Counted from the stretch's first letter, positions 16,991 to 25,993 are shown. The stretch: 55,304 bases of DNA from JBCDBD01 sp039184335 (GCA_039184335.1 JBCDBD010000026.1:1-55304), one strand, 5' to 3'. Notes: generated by a model not told the origin, from the sequence alone. A program made the numbers and translations.

Positions 16991-17435
16991 GCGAAACTTT
17001 AAACATTCCTGCCAGTGTGCCAGTACAGACCAATTGTTTATGGGCATTGTACATCTTGACCTTACATTTTAACTTATTGAACCTAAAGTATTGCTTTTGA
17101 GATACTACGAATACTTTTTCATTGGGATACACTGGTAAGACAAACTCCATTTGTGAATTGGTAAGCCCCAATTTGATGGTATTGACATTGAGAACCGCAC
17201 CCTGCTCCCGTAACAAAAAAATACCCAGTGCCACCAATCCGATCTGGGCACAACATTCTGTCAGCAAAACCCCTGGGGTAACCGGTTGCTCCTTAAAATG
17301 GCCTTGGTAAAAGAACGCTTTGGGCGAGAAGGTATACTCTCCTTCCACACCTGCTGCATTTACCTTCAACAGCCGGTCTACAAACAAAAAAGGTTCACGA
17401 TAGGGCAGCCTATCTATGATTTCTTGATAATCCAT
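16977..17435 (-). CDS. 3-hydroxyacyl-ACP dehydratase (FabZ-like)
   Basis: A 152-aa hot-dog fold protein. Motifs: IIDRLPYREPFLFVDRLL at the N-terminus and FFYQGHFKEQPVTPGVLLTE, containing the catalytic GHF His and the downstream acidic position of FabZ/FabA enzymes. It would dehydrate 3-hydroxyacyl-ACP made by the neighbouring ketosynthase and a reductase. An upstream start at 17462 exists, but the ATG at 17435 lies 4 bp after the SDR stop and gives the normal FabZ length. Confidence 0.88.
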   Translation of the reverse strand: MDYQEIIDRLPYREPFLFVDRLLKVNAAGVEGEYTFSPKAFFYQGHFKEQPVTPGVLLTECCAQIGLVALGIFLLREQGAVLNVNTIKLGLTNSQMEFVLPVYPNEKVFVVSQKQYFRFNKLKCKVKMYNAHKQLVCTGTLAGMFKVSHDEK

Positions 17436-17439
17436 AACA

Positions 17440-18228
17440 TCAACATAGACTTTCCCCGCCATCCACTTTGATCACTGTTCCCGTAATCCACCTGGCCTCT
17501 TCTTTAGATAATAGGTACACCACATCGGCCACATCTTCTGGAGTGGTCAACCGATGGTACGGATTGCGTTCAATTGATACCTGAAGCAAGGTTTTGTAGT
17601 CGGGAATCATGCGAAACGATCGGGTATTGGTTACCCCTGCTTGAATACAATTGGCCTTGATGCCATGCCCTGCAAATGCCACTGCAATATTTCGGGTGAT
17701 GGCCTCCAAGGCAGCTTTGGCCGCCGAAACAGCTCCATAACCGGGCCACGCCTTTGCGTTTCCCTCACTGGTAAATGATACCACTCGCGCATCACTGGAA
17801 AACAGGCCCAAAGCATGCAACTCGCTGACCCAATCGTACAAACTGATCGCCATAGCATCCATGGTCAACTGATAGTCTTGGTGTTGCAAATTCATTCCAA
17901 CTTTTGCACCCATAGGCTTGAGGTTTCCCTTAGCAATACTGTGCACCAGCATTTTCAGGGTGCCCAGATCCAGCACACTTGCTATGCGGTCGATCAGTAT
18001 TTTTCGACGCGTAGGATTCAATGCATCTTGATTGAAACTGACACATTGCACATTATGTGAAGTGATTTTATGGAATTCAGATTCAATATCCTCTAAATCA
18101 GCCTTTCTGTCCCTGTGTACAATAATGAGGTGAAAACCATGTCGAGCCAGTTTTTTTGCGGTGGCCAGACCAATTCCGCTACTTCCGCCCAAAATTAAGA
18201 CCCATTCTTTAGCACCGTTCATTTCCAT
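17440..18228 (-). CDS. SDR family oxidoreductase, FabL/FabI-like enoyl reductase
   Basis: A 262-aa short-chain dehydrogenase. The nucleotide motif is GGSSGIG (14-20). The catalytic region is Tyr164-GAVSAA-Lys171, a Y-x6-K spacing typical of enoyl-ACP reductases (FabI/FabL) rather than the YxxxK of ketoreductases; VHSIAKG at 95-101 also matches that group. The C-terminal ITGTVIKVDGG is standard. It therefore probably performs the last reduction of an acyl-ACP cycle in this operon, although a ketoreductase role cannot be excluded since no other reductase is present. It overlaps the type III PKS stop by 10 bp. Confidence 0.85.
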   Translation of the reverse strand: MEMNGAKEWVLILGGSSGIGLATAKKLARHGFHLIIVHRDRKADLEDIESEFHKITSHNVQCVSFNQDALNPTRRKILIDRIASVLDLGTLKMLVHSIAKGNLKPMGAKVGMNLQHQDYQLTMDAMAISLYDWVSELHALGLFSSDARVVSFTSEGNAKAWPGYGAVSAAKAALEAITRNIAVAFAGHGIKANCIQAGVTNTRSFRMIPDYKTLLQVSIERNPYHRLTTPEDVADVVYLLSKEEARWITGTVIKVDGGESLC

Positions 18229-19277
18229 TGCAATAAGACCCTTTGTGCAGAAAATCCAGGACCAAAACTCAACACCATTCCCTGGTCTCCACTGTTCGTT
18301 TTCTTTGTTAAGAAGCGTTCAAGTACATACAAGACCGTAACACTGCTCATATTGCCATAATTGCGCAAGACCGTCTTAGTGTCATCCAAGTTCTTGTTCA
18401 ACTGGCCAAACAATGTTTCCACGGTCTGCACTATCTTTTTGCCGCCCGGATGAAATACCAAGTGGTCTATTTTTTCAATCGACGTACCGAATTGCTCTAA
18501 AAAAGGATGTACTATATGCCCAAAGTTTGCAGCAATCACTTCGGGGACCATGGGGTCCAATATCATTTGAAGCCCCATATTGGTCAGGTCAAACCCCATC
18601 AGATGGGTAGTGTTGGGAAAGTGATACATGGCCTCTCCCAGTATAGAAACCCCAGATTCGACAGTTTCACTGCTCAGGAGCACACAGGCAGCACCATCGC
18701 CAAAAATAGCCGCACTGACCATATTGGCCATTGAAAAATCATTGAGCTGAAAGGTAGCTGTCGGACTCTCAACGGCAACAATCGCTGCCCTCTTACCGGG
18801 ATTCGTACGTAAAAAATTGGCTGCATAGATCAATCCAGAGACCCCAGCGGCACAGCCCATCTCGGTCACCGGCAAACGCACGACATCTTCACGTAGCCCC
18901 AATGCATTGATAAGGTAAGCATCTAGGGACGGAATCATAATTCCCGTACAACTCACGGTAATGATATAATCTAGGGAATCAGCTGGCCAACCTTGTGCCT
19001 GCAATGCTTTTTGAAGCACTTTTGTCCCCAGGTCCTTGACCTCTCGCACATATATCGTATTTTTTTCTTCAAAAGAGGTCGCTGTGAACACTTCTTCAAT
19101 ATCCATGATACCGTAACGCTTGTCCACCCCTGCCCCTTCAAAGATTTTAAGTACTTTTCTTCGAAACCGTTCTTCTTGATGGGCCAGCCACAATTCTACA
19201 TAGGGCAGAATATCTTTGGTCGTCCTGCTGAACTTGGGCAACTGTTTGGAGACTTGTACTATTGATACTGGATGCAT
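18219..19277 (-). CDS. Type III polyketide synthase (chalcone synthase-like)
   Basis: A 352-aa homodimeric ketosynthase of the chalcone/stilbene synthase family that condenses malonyl-CoA onto an acyl starter. The catalytic triad is visible: Cys142 in TEMGCAAG, His276 in VFHPGGKK and Asn309 in YGNMSSVTV. The C-terminal SFGPGFSAQ matches the family GFGPG loop. Length is normal. It sits in an operon with its own ACP, ketosynthase, dehydratase and reductase, suggesting that the starter is a tailor-made acyl chain, as in alkylresorcinol or alkylpyrone pathways. Product unknown. Alternative KAS III function is unlikely given the GNMSSVTV context. Confidence 0.93.
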   Translation of the reverse strand: MHPVSIVQVSKQLPKFSRTTKDILPYVELWLAHQEERFRRKVLKIFEGAGVDKRYGIMDIEEVFTATSFEEKNTIYVREVKDLGTKVLQKALQAQGWPADSLDYIITVSCTGIMIPSLDAYLINALGLREDVVRLPVTEMGCAAGVSGLIYAANFLRTNPGKRAAIVAVESPTATFQLNDFSMANMVSAAIFGDGAACVLLSSETVESGVSILGEAMYHFPNTTHLMGFDLTNMGLQMILDPMVPEVIAANFGHIVHPFLEQFGTSIEKIDHLVFHPGGKKIVQTVETLFGQLNKNLDDTKTVLRNYGNMSSVTVLYVLERFLTKKTNSGDQGMVLSFGPGFSAQRVLLQWK

Positions 19278-19284
19278 ATGTCGG

Positions 19285-19989
19285 TCATTCTTTTTTTTTC
19301 ATAATCCACAGATAGCGGAAGGCCCATTTCCATTGAATGTTATGGGTAACGTTTCCTATCTGCCGTGAAAATGCAACAAGTTCTTTTTTTATGAATCCCT
19401 TACTGATGGAAACCAAGCCATCGTATTTGGCTGTATGCGTATTGATAAAAAAAACACTGAACAGCTTAAAAAGGTGGTAGGCCCAATAGCTTCGGTGCAA
19501 GTCATTGATGACCACGCCAACCGCTGCCAAAGAACAGAACTTATCCAATACCAATGGAATGTTTTCATCGTCAAAATGGTGCATGGTCAGCGTATTGATG
19601 ATAATGTCACAATCATGATGGGACCCAAACTTTAAGATATCGCCTTTCCGATATTCGATATCATCAAAATCAGCAGAACGTGCTCTTGCAATGTCCAGAA
19701 CATCATCCCTCAAATCGATACCTATCAATTTATGCGCAATCTGCCTGCGTTCTAGAAAAACGGACAGTTTTCGGAGCATACTTCCATCCCCACAACCCAT
19801 ATCAAAAATCGTATACGATTTTTTCTTGTGTGTTTGGATCAATTTTTCCACAGCATATAGGGTAAGGGCATAGCCACCCAGCCATTGGTTGCACCTATTG
19901 ATGTCTTTGTAGGCCAAATCATATGCAATGGCATCCATATTGGGGTCATCCATAAGTTCGTTAACAGTACTTCTACTTGAAAAATCCAT
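19285..19989 (-). CDS. Class I SAM-dependent methyltransferase
   Basis: A 234-aa protein with the Rossmann motif I FDMGCGDGSMLRKL (~63-76), motif II near LIGIDLRDDVLDIA, and the post-II segment DCDIIINTLTMHHFDDE. It belongs with the UbiE-like small-molecule methyltransferases. It lies 7 bp before the PKS gene, and its ATG touches the stop of the FAD oxidoreductase (19989). A role in O- or C-methylation of the aromatic polyketide is a reasonable inference. Confidence 0.88.
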   Translation of the reverse strand: MDFSSRSTVNELMDDPNMDAIAYDLAYKDINRCNQWLGGYALTLYAVEKLIQTHKKKSYTIFDMGCGDGSMLRKLSVFLERRQIAHKLIGIDLRDDVLDIARARSADFDDIEYRKGDILKFGSHHDCDIIINTLTMHHFDDENIPLVLDKFCSLAAVGVVINDLHRSYWAYHLFKLFSVFFINTHTAKYDGLVSISKGFIKKELVAFSRQIGNVTHNIQWKWAFRYLWIMKKKE

Positions 19990-21116
19990 CAGACTACAAT
20001 TGGTTTACCATGGGTGGCCAAGATAAGGTGCTGCAGCACGCGTTCAGATTTGGCAATGGTCGCCAAGGCAACTTCAGACAGTGATCTATGAAGCAGCAAA
20101 CGCTGCAACTGCCTGCCCATAAACAATCTGTTCTTAAAATGTAAAATCCAGAGTTTTTGATAGTCGCGCTCCAATTTTTCACGGTACGCCATTCCTTCCC
20201 CAAAAAAGCTTATGGAACATTCGGCGGCCAACTTACCACTGTGAATGGCCATTGCCATACCATTGCCGCAAAGAGGGTGTATCAGTCCCGCACTATCACC
20301 CAACATCAGCATATGGTTCTGTATTGGACTTTTTTTTTGAAACGAGATTTGCGCAATGCTCAAAGGCTTCTCAAATCTGGGGGAAGCCCTTTGGAGAAAC
20401 CTTTTGAGAAATGGGTTTTTGGAAACCACATTTTCATTGAACGACTTGATGTCCTTTTCTCTTTTAAAACTGTTATAAGAGGTCAAATAGCAAAAATTGA
20501 CCGCTCCATTCTCTGTTTTTGAAAGACCGCCATACCCTCCGGGAAAACCATGTAGTGCCACTGTGTCTGAAGGAAAGCCATCATGGTCATAATGGCACTT
20601 TACCCCCAACCATGGCGATTTTTTTTGGGTGAATTGTCTTTGCAACCTCATATCGAGATTGGAGCGTTTGCCATAGGCCCCCAATACTACCTTTGCCCGT
20701 AACCTCTTCTTTGATTGGGTGACCAAGGCAAAGCGGTCTCGTGCAAATGTGACGTCAACTACCGTATCGGCTACAAACTGAACCCCCTTCGCCATGGCCT
20801 TTTGTTGTAAAAACCCATCCAATGCGTATCTGCTGACACCCACACCCCCCAAAGGCAGTGGCACCTGAATTGTTTTTCCTTTCTGGGTACTCAACTGTAG
20901 GGTGTTGATGGCAACGGCACCCATATCGCCAAAATTTACATCTAAATGTTCGAGATACGGTCTGACTTCATTTGAAATATATTCACCGCAGACCTTGTGC
21001 CTTGGGTATTTGCCCTTTTCAATGACCAGCACCCCATAACCTGCCTTTTGAAGATGTAATGCAGCCGTAAGGCCTGCCAATCCTCCACCAATAATGACAC
21101 TATCATAGCAATTCAC
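19989..21116 (-). CDS. FAD-dependent oxidoreductase (geranylgeranyl-reductase-like)
   Basis: A 375-aa flavoprotein of the NAD(P)/FAD-dependent monooxygenase/GGR family. Motifs: dinucleotide fold VIIGGGLAGLTAALHLQKAG, HKVCGEYIS (the PxxxxCGG-like segment), and LMLGDSAGLIHPLCGNG near the C-terminus for FAD ribityl binding. The frame also contains an ATG at 21173, but that codon lies just upstream of, and its first codons run into, the terminator hairpin of the upstream OmpA gene, so the GTG at 21116 (VNCYDSVIIGGG) is the likelier start. First gene of the polyketide operon; it may hydroxylate or reduce the product or its starter. Confidence 0.85.
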   Translation of the reverse strand: MNCYDSVIIGGGLAGLTAALHLQKAGYGVLVIEKGKYPRHKVCGEYISNEVRPYLEHLDVNFGDMGAVAINTLQLSTQKGKTIQVPLPLGGVGVSRYALDGFLQQKAMAKGVQFVADTVVDVTFARDRFALVTQSKKRLRAKVVLGAYGKRSNLDMRLQRQFTQKKSPWLGVKCHYDHDGFPSDTVALHGFPGGYGGLSKTENGAVNFCYLTSYNSFKREKDIKSFNENVVSKNPFLKRFLQRASPRFEKPLSIAQISFQKKSPIQNHMLMLGDSAGLIHPLCGNGMAMAIHSGKLAAECSISFFGEGMAYREKLERDYQKLWILHFKNRLFMGRQLQRLLLHRSLSEVALATIAKSERVLQHLILATHGKPIVV

Positions 21117-21132
21117 AAATTGAAGATACTTC

Positions 21133-21169
21133 TTAAAAACAAAAATCCCCACCAAATTGGCAGGGATTT
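21133..21169 (-). terminator. Rho-independent terminator after ompA-like gene
   Basis: On the minus strand AAATCCCTGCC pairs with GGTGGGGATTT (11-bp stem including two G-U pairs, 5-nt loop) and is followed by TTTTGTTTTTAAG. It lies 22 bp downstream of the OmpA-like gene stop and just before the polyketide operon. Confidence 0.7.
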
Positions 21170-21190
21170 CCACTAAAAAATTCGAAAAAC

Positions 21191-21883
21191 CTATCCTTTG
21201 GTGTTTTCATAGGCTTCTTCTTTCAACTCTTCGCTGGCCATAATGGCTATCTCGACCCTTCTGTTCTTGGCTTTTCCTTCAGCGGTATCGTTGGTGGCAC
21301 GGGGCTGGGTCTCACCATACCACTTGGTCGTAAATCGGTTGCTACTGATACCTTGGGCAATGAGGTACTTCGAAACCGATTCTGCCCGTTGTTGCGAGAG
21401 GGCCATGTTGTAGGCGTCACTACCGGCACTATCGGTATGGCCTTCGACCAAAATATTCGATTTTGGGTATTCTTTAAAGATATCTGCCAGCTTGTTCAAT
21501 GTAGCGGCCGATGTACCCTTGACATCTGATTTGTTGGTATCAAAATATACCCCTGCATCTTCATTGAAGGTGACATTGATTCCCTCGCCCACTCGCGTAA
21601 CCTCGGCCCCGGGAATCTCTTCTTCAATACGCTCGGCCTGTCTGTCCATCCGGCTACCGATGTAACCTCCGGCAGCTCCTCCCACAACAGCGCCGATAAT
21701 GGCCCCCAAAGCTGTGTTCCCCTTACCGACGTTATTGCCGATCACACCACCGATTACAGCGCCCCCTGCGGCGCCTATAGCTCCTCCTTTCTGTGCATTG
21801 TTTGCGTTTTTTACGGTATCACAACCCAACAACAGACTGAATGACAATACCAACAAGGTGCTTTTTTTAATCGTTTTTTTCAT
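21191..21883 (-). CDS. OmpA family lipoprotein with glycine zipper
   Basis: A 230-aa outer-membrane lipoprotein. Signal peptide with lipobox LLLGC at ~17-21; then a glycine-zipper segment (~33-78, GAIGAAGGAVIGGVIGNNVG and GAIIGAVVGGAAGGYIGSR); then an OmpA peptidoglycan-binding domain (~110-218) with VEGHTDSAGSDAYNMALSQ and AKNRRVEIAI. The conserved Asp and Arg that bind diaminopimelate are present. It anchors the outer membrane to peptidoglycan. The upstream lipocalin-like gene ends 3 bp before, so the two form an operon. Confidence 0.9.
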   Translation of the reverse strand: MKKTIKKSTLLVLSFSLLLGCDTVKNANNAQKGGAIGAAGGAVIGGVIGNNVGKGNTALGAIIGAVVGGAAGGYIGSRMDRQAERIEEEIPGAEVTRVGEGINVTFNEDAGVYFDTNKSDVKGTSAATLNKLADIFKEYPKSNILVEGHTDSAGSDAYNMALSQQRAESVSKYLIAQGISSNRFTTKWYGETQPRATNDTAEGKAKNRRVEIAIMASEELKEEAYENTKG

Positions 21884-21886
21884 CTT

Positions 21887-22369
21887 TTATTTTTTTGCGA
21901 ATTTATAGACTATCGTGACCAACTCTCCCTCTACAGAAACATTTGACTTTAAGGTCATGTATTGTTCGCTCAGATTTGTGATATTGAGACGGTACCCCTG
22001 GCCTCCTGAAATGTCCTTACGGTTTTCATCAATAAACTTAAACTGTAGTTGGCTGGTATAGTTTTGTGATGGTGCTACCACCGACCACCTAAAAAAACGG
22101 TCACCCCCCTGACAAAGGCTGCCATCAGCAATGGTATACCGACCGGTACTATTGTTGTCCCTAAAAAACCATTCACTTCCCTCAAAGCAGATATCCCGTA
22201 CATCACCAAAAATAACCGATTGAAAGCTTCCTGTATTGTTTTCATAAGAAATGTCACTCAGTTCCCAAGTGCCACTAAACAGATTACGCTGTGTTCTTGC
22301 TGATTTTGAAACGGTGCACGAGCCAAGCACAAAAGAAATGGCTACAGTGAAAAAGACTATTTTTCCCAT
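21887..22369 (-). CDS. Lipocalin-like lipoprotein
   Basis: A 160-aa lipoprotein (lipobox VLGSC near residue 18) with a lipocalin-type opening NLFSGTWELSDISYEN and a strand-rich remainder (QGYRLNITNLSEQYMTLKSN). Two internal cysteines (RDICFEG and DGSLCQGG) may form a disulphide. Function unknown. Co-transcribed with the OmpA-like gene immediately downstream (3-bp gap). Confidence 0.7.
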   Translation of the reverse strand: MGKIVFFTVAISFVLGSCTVSKSARTQRNLFSGTWELSDISYENNTGSFQSVIFGDVRDICFEGSEWFFRDNNSTGRYTIADGSLCQGGDRFFRWSVVAPSQNYTSQLQFKFIDENRKDISGGQGYRLNITNLSEQYMTLKSNVSVEGELVTIVYKFAKK

Positions 22370-22475
22370 AATTTTTTTGGTTTATCTAACATACGTTCAA
22401 ATATCTTAATTAAGATGTTTTGAAATCATAACAAATGCCAAATTTTCGATAAAAACCCTCTAGCTTGAAAACGTA

Positions 22476-24452
22476 TCAATAGGCCAAAAGGTCACGCAAT
22501 GCTTTTTCAAGTCTTGATTTGCCTAAAAAATTCACTTCCAATTCCTTTGAAAATGGGACAGGTGTTTCCAAGCTTCCCACCCTAATGACCGGCGCATCAA
22601 GATATTCAAAGCAATTTTCCATGACCAAGGCTGAAATATCACTGGCAATACCCCCGAACAGGGTGTCTTCTTGCAGAATCAACAGTTTTCCGGTTTTCTT
22701 TACAGAATTGTATATGGCCTCTGTATCTAGGGGTTGCAACGTACACAGATCGATCAATTCTGCATTGAATTCCTGATATTGGTCCAAAAGGTCCAAGGCC
22801 CAATGTACCCCTGCCCCATAGGTCACTATAGATACCGCTTCACCGTTTTTCAAGATAGTGGCTTTTCCAAAAGGCAATGTATAGTATGCCGTGGGCACTT
22901 CACCATACACACTACGGTAGAGCCCCTTGTGCTCAAAAAACAATATTGGGTTGGGGTCATTGATGGCAGTGGCCAGCAGCCCCTTGGCATCATAGGGAAA
23001 AGCAGGGTAAGCTACTTTTAGTCCGGGCGTCTTTGTAAACCAAGCCTCGTTGGTCTGTGAATGAAAAGGACCTGCCCCTACCCCGCCACCACAGGGCATA
23101 CGGATGACCACGTCAGCTTTTTCGCCCCAGCGATAATGTGATTTTGCCAAATAGTTCACTACAGGATTGAATCCAGAACTCACAAAATCAGCAAACTGCA
23201 TCTCGACCACCGCTTTCATCCCATTAATGGACAATCCCATGGCACAGGATACAATTGCCGACTCACATATCGGCGTATTCCTTACCCTACTTCGACCAAA
23301 TGCTTTTGAAAACCCCTCGGTTATTTTAAAAACACCCCCATATTCGGCAATGTCCTGTCCTAAAATGAGGAGTTCATTGTACTTTTCCATTGACTGGCGC
23401 AGCCCTTCGGAAATGGCATCGACAAACCGTATTCTTTTAATTTCTTCATTCGCTTTAACCTCTTTATAAACAAATCTTTGATACACATCACCTAATTCTT
23501 TTGTTTGGCTAAAAGAACTGTGGTCTTCATTAAAAGCGTGCGTCAGGTTGGTATTGATTTCATCGGTGATGTCCAGTTTTATTTTTTTTACCGCTTTCTT
23601 GGTGAGCACCTGTTTTTGCAATAAAAAACCCTCATAGTTGGCAATCGGATCTTTCTTGGCCCATTTTTGCATCAATTTTTCCGGCACATATGTAGTGCCA
23701 CTTGCTTCTTCGTGACCCCGCATCCGAAAGGTCTTAAATTCCAATAAAACAGGTCTGGGACGCTTTCGAATTGCCTTGCACAACGCATTTACCTTGGTGT
23801 AGACCTCCAAGATATTGTTCCCATCAATGACCCTACTCTCCATGCCATACCCTTTGGCCCGATCAGCAAGATGTTCACAGTTGTACTGCTCATTGGTCGG
23901 TGTCGAAAGACCGTACCCGTTGTTCTCGATACAGAACAGTACCGGAAGCTTCCATACCGATGCCACATTGAGGGCTTCGTGAAAATCACCCTCACTGGTT
24001 GCACCTTCGCCGGTAAAAACAGCAGTGACCCTTTTTTTACGTCGAAGCATATCGGCCAGGGCAATGCCGTCAGCGACCCCTAGTTGTGGACCCAAATGTG
24101 AGATCATACCCACAATCTTATGCTCTTGGCTGCCAAAATGAAAGCTGCGGTCCCGACCTTGGGTAAAGCCACTTGGCTTACCTTGCCATTGCGCAAAAAG
24201 ACGGTATAGGGGAATGTTACGCGTTGTAAAAACCCCAAGATTTCTATGCATGGGCAACAGGTACTCCTCATCTTTCAAGGCACTGGCCACCCCTACCGAA
24301 ATGGCCTCTTGCCCGATTCCACTGAACCATTTCGAAATCTTGCCCTGACGCAACAACACCAACATCTTTTCCTCGATCATACGTGGCTTCAACATGCTTT
24401 TGTAGAGGTCAATAAGAGTGTCATTGTCAATGGTACCGATATGAAAACGCAT
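22476..24452 (-). CDS. 2-oxoacid dehydrogenase E1, fused alpha and beta subunits
   Basis: A 658-aa thiamine-diphosphate enzyme in which E1-alpha and E1-beta are one chain. Alpha part (~1-320): IGQEAISVGVASAL, then the TPP/Mg motif GEGATSEGDFHEALNVASVW with ENNGYGLSTP. Beta part (~335-658): RFVDAISEGLRQSM, LGQDIAEYGGVFKITEG, RNTPICESAIVSCAMGLS and the C-terminal transketolase domain (ILQEDTLFGG). The fusion is common in Bacteroidota and acts on branched-chain 2-oxoacids in a complex with E2 and E3, which are not nearby. The longer frame to 24524 is rejected; the ATG at 24452 precedes RFHIGTIDND. Branched-chain starter supply for the neighbouring polyketide operon is conceivable but unproven. 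Confidence 0.9.
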   Translation of the reverse strand: MRFHIGTIDNDTLIDLYKSMLKPRMIEEKMLVLLRQGKISKWFSGIGQEAISVGVASALKDEEYLLPMHRNLGVFTTRNIPLYRLFAQWQGKPSGFTQGRDRSFHFGSQEHKIVGMISHLGPQLGVADGIALADMLRRKKRVTAVFTGEGATSEGDFHEALNVASVWKLPVLFCIENNGYGLSTPTNEQYNCEHLADRAKGYGMESRVIDGNNILEVYTKVNALCKAIRKRPRPVLLEFKTFRMRGHEEASGTTYVPEKLMQKWAKKDPIANYEGFLLQKQVLTKKAVKKIKLDITDEINTNLTHAFNEDHSSFSQTKELGDVYQRFVYKEVKANEEIKRIRFVDAISEGLRQSMEKYNELLILGQDIAEYGGVFKITEGFSKAFGRSRVRNTPICESAIVSCAMGLSINGMKAVVEMQFADFVSSGFNPVVNYLAKSHYRWGEKADVVIRMPCGGGVGAGPFHSQTNEAWFTKTPGLKVAYPAFPYDAKGLLATAINDPNPILFFEHKGLYRSVYGEVPTAYYTLPFGKATILKNGEAVSIVTYGAGVHWALDLLDQYQEFNAELIDLCTLQPLDTEAIYNSVKKTGKLLILQEDTLFGGIASDISALVMENCFEYLDAPVIRVGSLETPVPFSKELEVNFLGKSRLEKALRDLLAY

Positions 24453-24538
24453 AGAAGAATGATTCAATAGGGGAGTAAAAGTAGTAAAAAAGCGGGGGTC
24501 GTGCTTATCAGTTGTACAGATCATAGTGATAGATTGCT

Positions 24539-24546
24539 TACCTTTG
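24539..24546 (+). promoter_or_regulatory. -7 promoter box for oxygenase gene
   Basis: TACCTTTG matches the Bacteroidota TAnnTTTG element exactly, with a TTG at 24512-24514 as a possible -33. The predicted transcript start (~24552) lies upstream of the ATG at 24570 but downstream of the ATG at 24549, which helps choose the start codon. Confidence 0.55.
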
Positions 24547-24569
24547 GTATGACTAAAAGAAACGCGACC

Positions 24570-25520
24570 ATGAGTGCAATTCCAAGCGTGGACCTTAAAG
24601 AATTTTTATCAGGTGACCCCAACCAAAAGGCTAGGTTCATCAAAGCCATTGGAACTGCTTTTGAAGAGATTGGCTTTGTTGCCCTGAGCGGTCATTTTTT
24701 GTCTGATGACCTGGTCAAAAATCTCTATGGGGAAATCAAAAAGTTCTTTTCATTGCCCCAAGAGGTCAAGGACACGTATGAAATTGAGGGTATAGGTGGA
24801 CAACGGGGCTACACTTCTTTCGGAAAAGAGCATGCCAAGGGAAGAACAGAGGGCGATTTAAAGGAATTTTGGCATTTTGGCCAATATGTGGTCGACAATC
24901 CCGAATTGGAAGCGGCATATCACGATAATGTCGAAGTCAAAGAACTGCCCGAGTTCAACACCATTGGCAAAGAAACCTATCAGATGCTCGAAAAGACCGC
25001 AAAATATGTCTTAAGGGCATTGGCCCTGCATTTAGGGCTCGACGAGTACTATTTTGACATGTGGATCAAAAATGGCAATTCCATTTTACGGCCCATTCAC
25101 TACCCCCCTATAGTCAAGGAACCCAAAAATGCAGTACGTGCCGCGGCCCATGGGGATATCAACTTAATCACCTTGCTCATGGGCGCGCATGGCAAAGGGC
25201 TGCAGGTAAAGAACCACAAAGGGGAATGGGTCGATGCCATAGCACGACCCGATGAACTTATGATCAATGTCGGCGATATGCTTTCAAGATTGAGCAACAA
25301 CAAGTTGAAGTCTACCATCCACCAAGTGGTGAACCCCCCAAAGGAGTTATGGAGTACTTCGCGGTATTCAATCCCCTTCTTTATGCACCCTGTAAGTGAA
25401 ATGCCGCTAAATTGTTTGGAAAACTGCGTTGATGCTGAACACCCGAAAGCCTTTGAAGATATCACGGCAGGGGCTTATCTGCACCAACGGCTCATTGAAT
25501 TGGGGCTGATCAAAGAATAA
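24570..25520 (+). CDS. Fe(II)/2-oxoglutarate oxygenase, isopenicillin N synthase family
   Basis: A 316-aa cytoplasmic oxygenase. DIOX_N part (~1-115): IPSVDLKEFLSGD, GTAFEEIGFVALSGH, GQRGYTSFGKE. Catalytic part: His and Asp ligands in AAHGDINLITLLMG, the third His in KSTIHQVVNP, and the 2OG-binding Arg-x-Ser in STSRYSIPFF. Members hydroxylate or desaturate small molecules or make oxidative rings; substrate unknown. I chose ATG 24570 (MSAIPSVDL) over 24549 because of the promoter position. It heads a tight plus-strand group with the riboflavin-kinase-like and SUI1 genes (11- and 3-bp gaps). Confidence 0.88.
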   Translation: MSAIPSVDLKEFLSGDPNQKARFIKAIGTAFEEIGFVALSGHFLSDDLVKNLYGEIKKFFSLPQEVKDTYEIEGIGGQRGYTSFGKEHAKGRTEGDLKEFWHFGQYVVDNPELEAAYHDNVEVKELPEFNTIGKETYQMLEKTAKYVLRALALHLGLDEYYFDMWIKNGNSILRPIHYPPIVKEPKNAVRAAAHGDINLITLLMGAHGKGLQVKNHKGEWVDAIARPDELMINVGDMLSRLSNNKLKSTIHQVVNPPKELWSTSRYSIPFFMHPVSEMPLNCLENCVDAEHPKAFEDITAGAYLHQRLIELGLIKE

Positions 25521-25531
25521 AACCATAATCG

Positions 25532-25990
25532 ATGGATCTCACGGTCAATGCCACTGTGGTGGAAGGATATGGAGCTGCATCAGGAAAGAAAAACGATGCA
25601 CGATACCCATCGGGCACCCTCGCGATGCAACTGCCATATTTTAAAGACAGGGGGCTTGACCTTTCAAAATTCCATCGCGGCACCCTCAACATTAGCATTG
25701 CTCCATACCGCTATGAAATTCGAACGCCAAAACATTACTTCCAAAAGGTGACATGGACCCCCCATATACCCTCAGAAAATTTTTATTTTTTTGATGCACA
25801 GGTCCATTTTCGAGAAGCGTCTTTTTATGGACTGATCTATATGCCCGATCCCAAGACCAAAACAGAACATGAACAAAGCCCGTCGACATTGGAACTGCTG
25901 CTACCAAAAATAGATGGTATTGCCTATGGCCATAAGGTACGGCTAGGCGTTGACACCAAACAAATCGAATTCAAAAAAAGTAATCCCTGA
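25532..25990 (+). CDS. Hypothetical protein resembling CTP-dependent riboflavin kinase (DUF120)
   Basis: A 152-aa soluble protein. The layout VVEGYGAASG, HRGTLNISIAPYRYEIRTP, SFYGLIYMPD, LELLLPKIDGIAYGHKVRLGV follows the RibK/DUF120 cradle-loop barrel of archaea: glycine-rich first strand, GTLN(I/V) motif, and a closing strand ending in KVRLGV. I see no proof of the CTP or Mg site, and bacterial FMN synthesis normally uses RibF, so the call is by pattern only. It may use the fold for another ligand. It sits between the 2OG oxygenase and SUI1 genes in one transcription unit. Confidence 0.5.
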   Translation: MDLTVNATVVEGYGAASGKKNDARYPSGTLAMQLPYFKDRGLDLSKFHRGTLNISIAPYRYEIRTPKHYFQKVTWTPHIPSENFYFFDAQVHFREASFYGLIYMPDPKTKTEHEQSPSTLELLLPKIDGIAYGHKVRLGVDTKQIEFKKSNP

Positions 25991-25993
25991 CTT

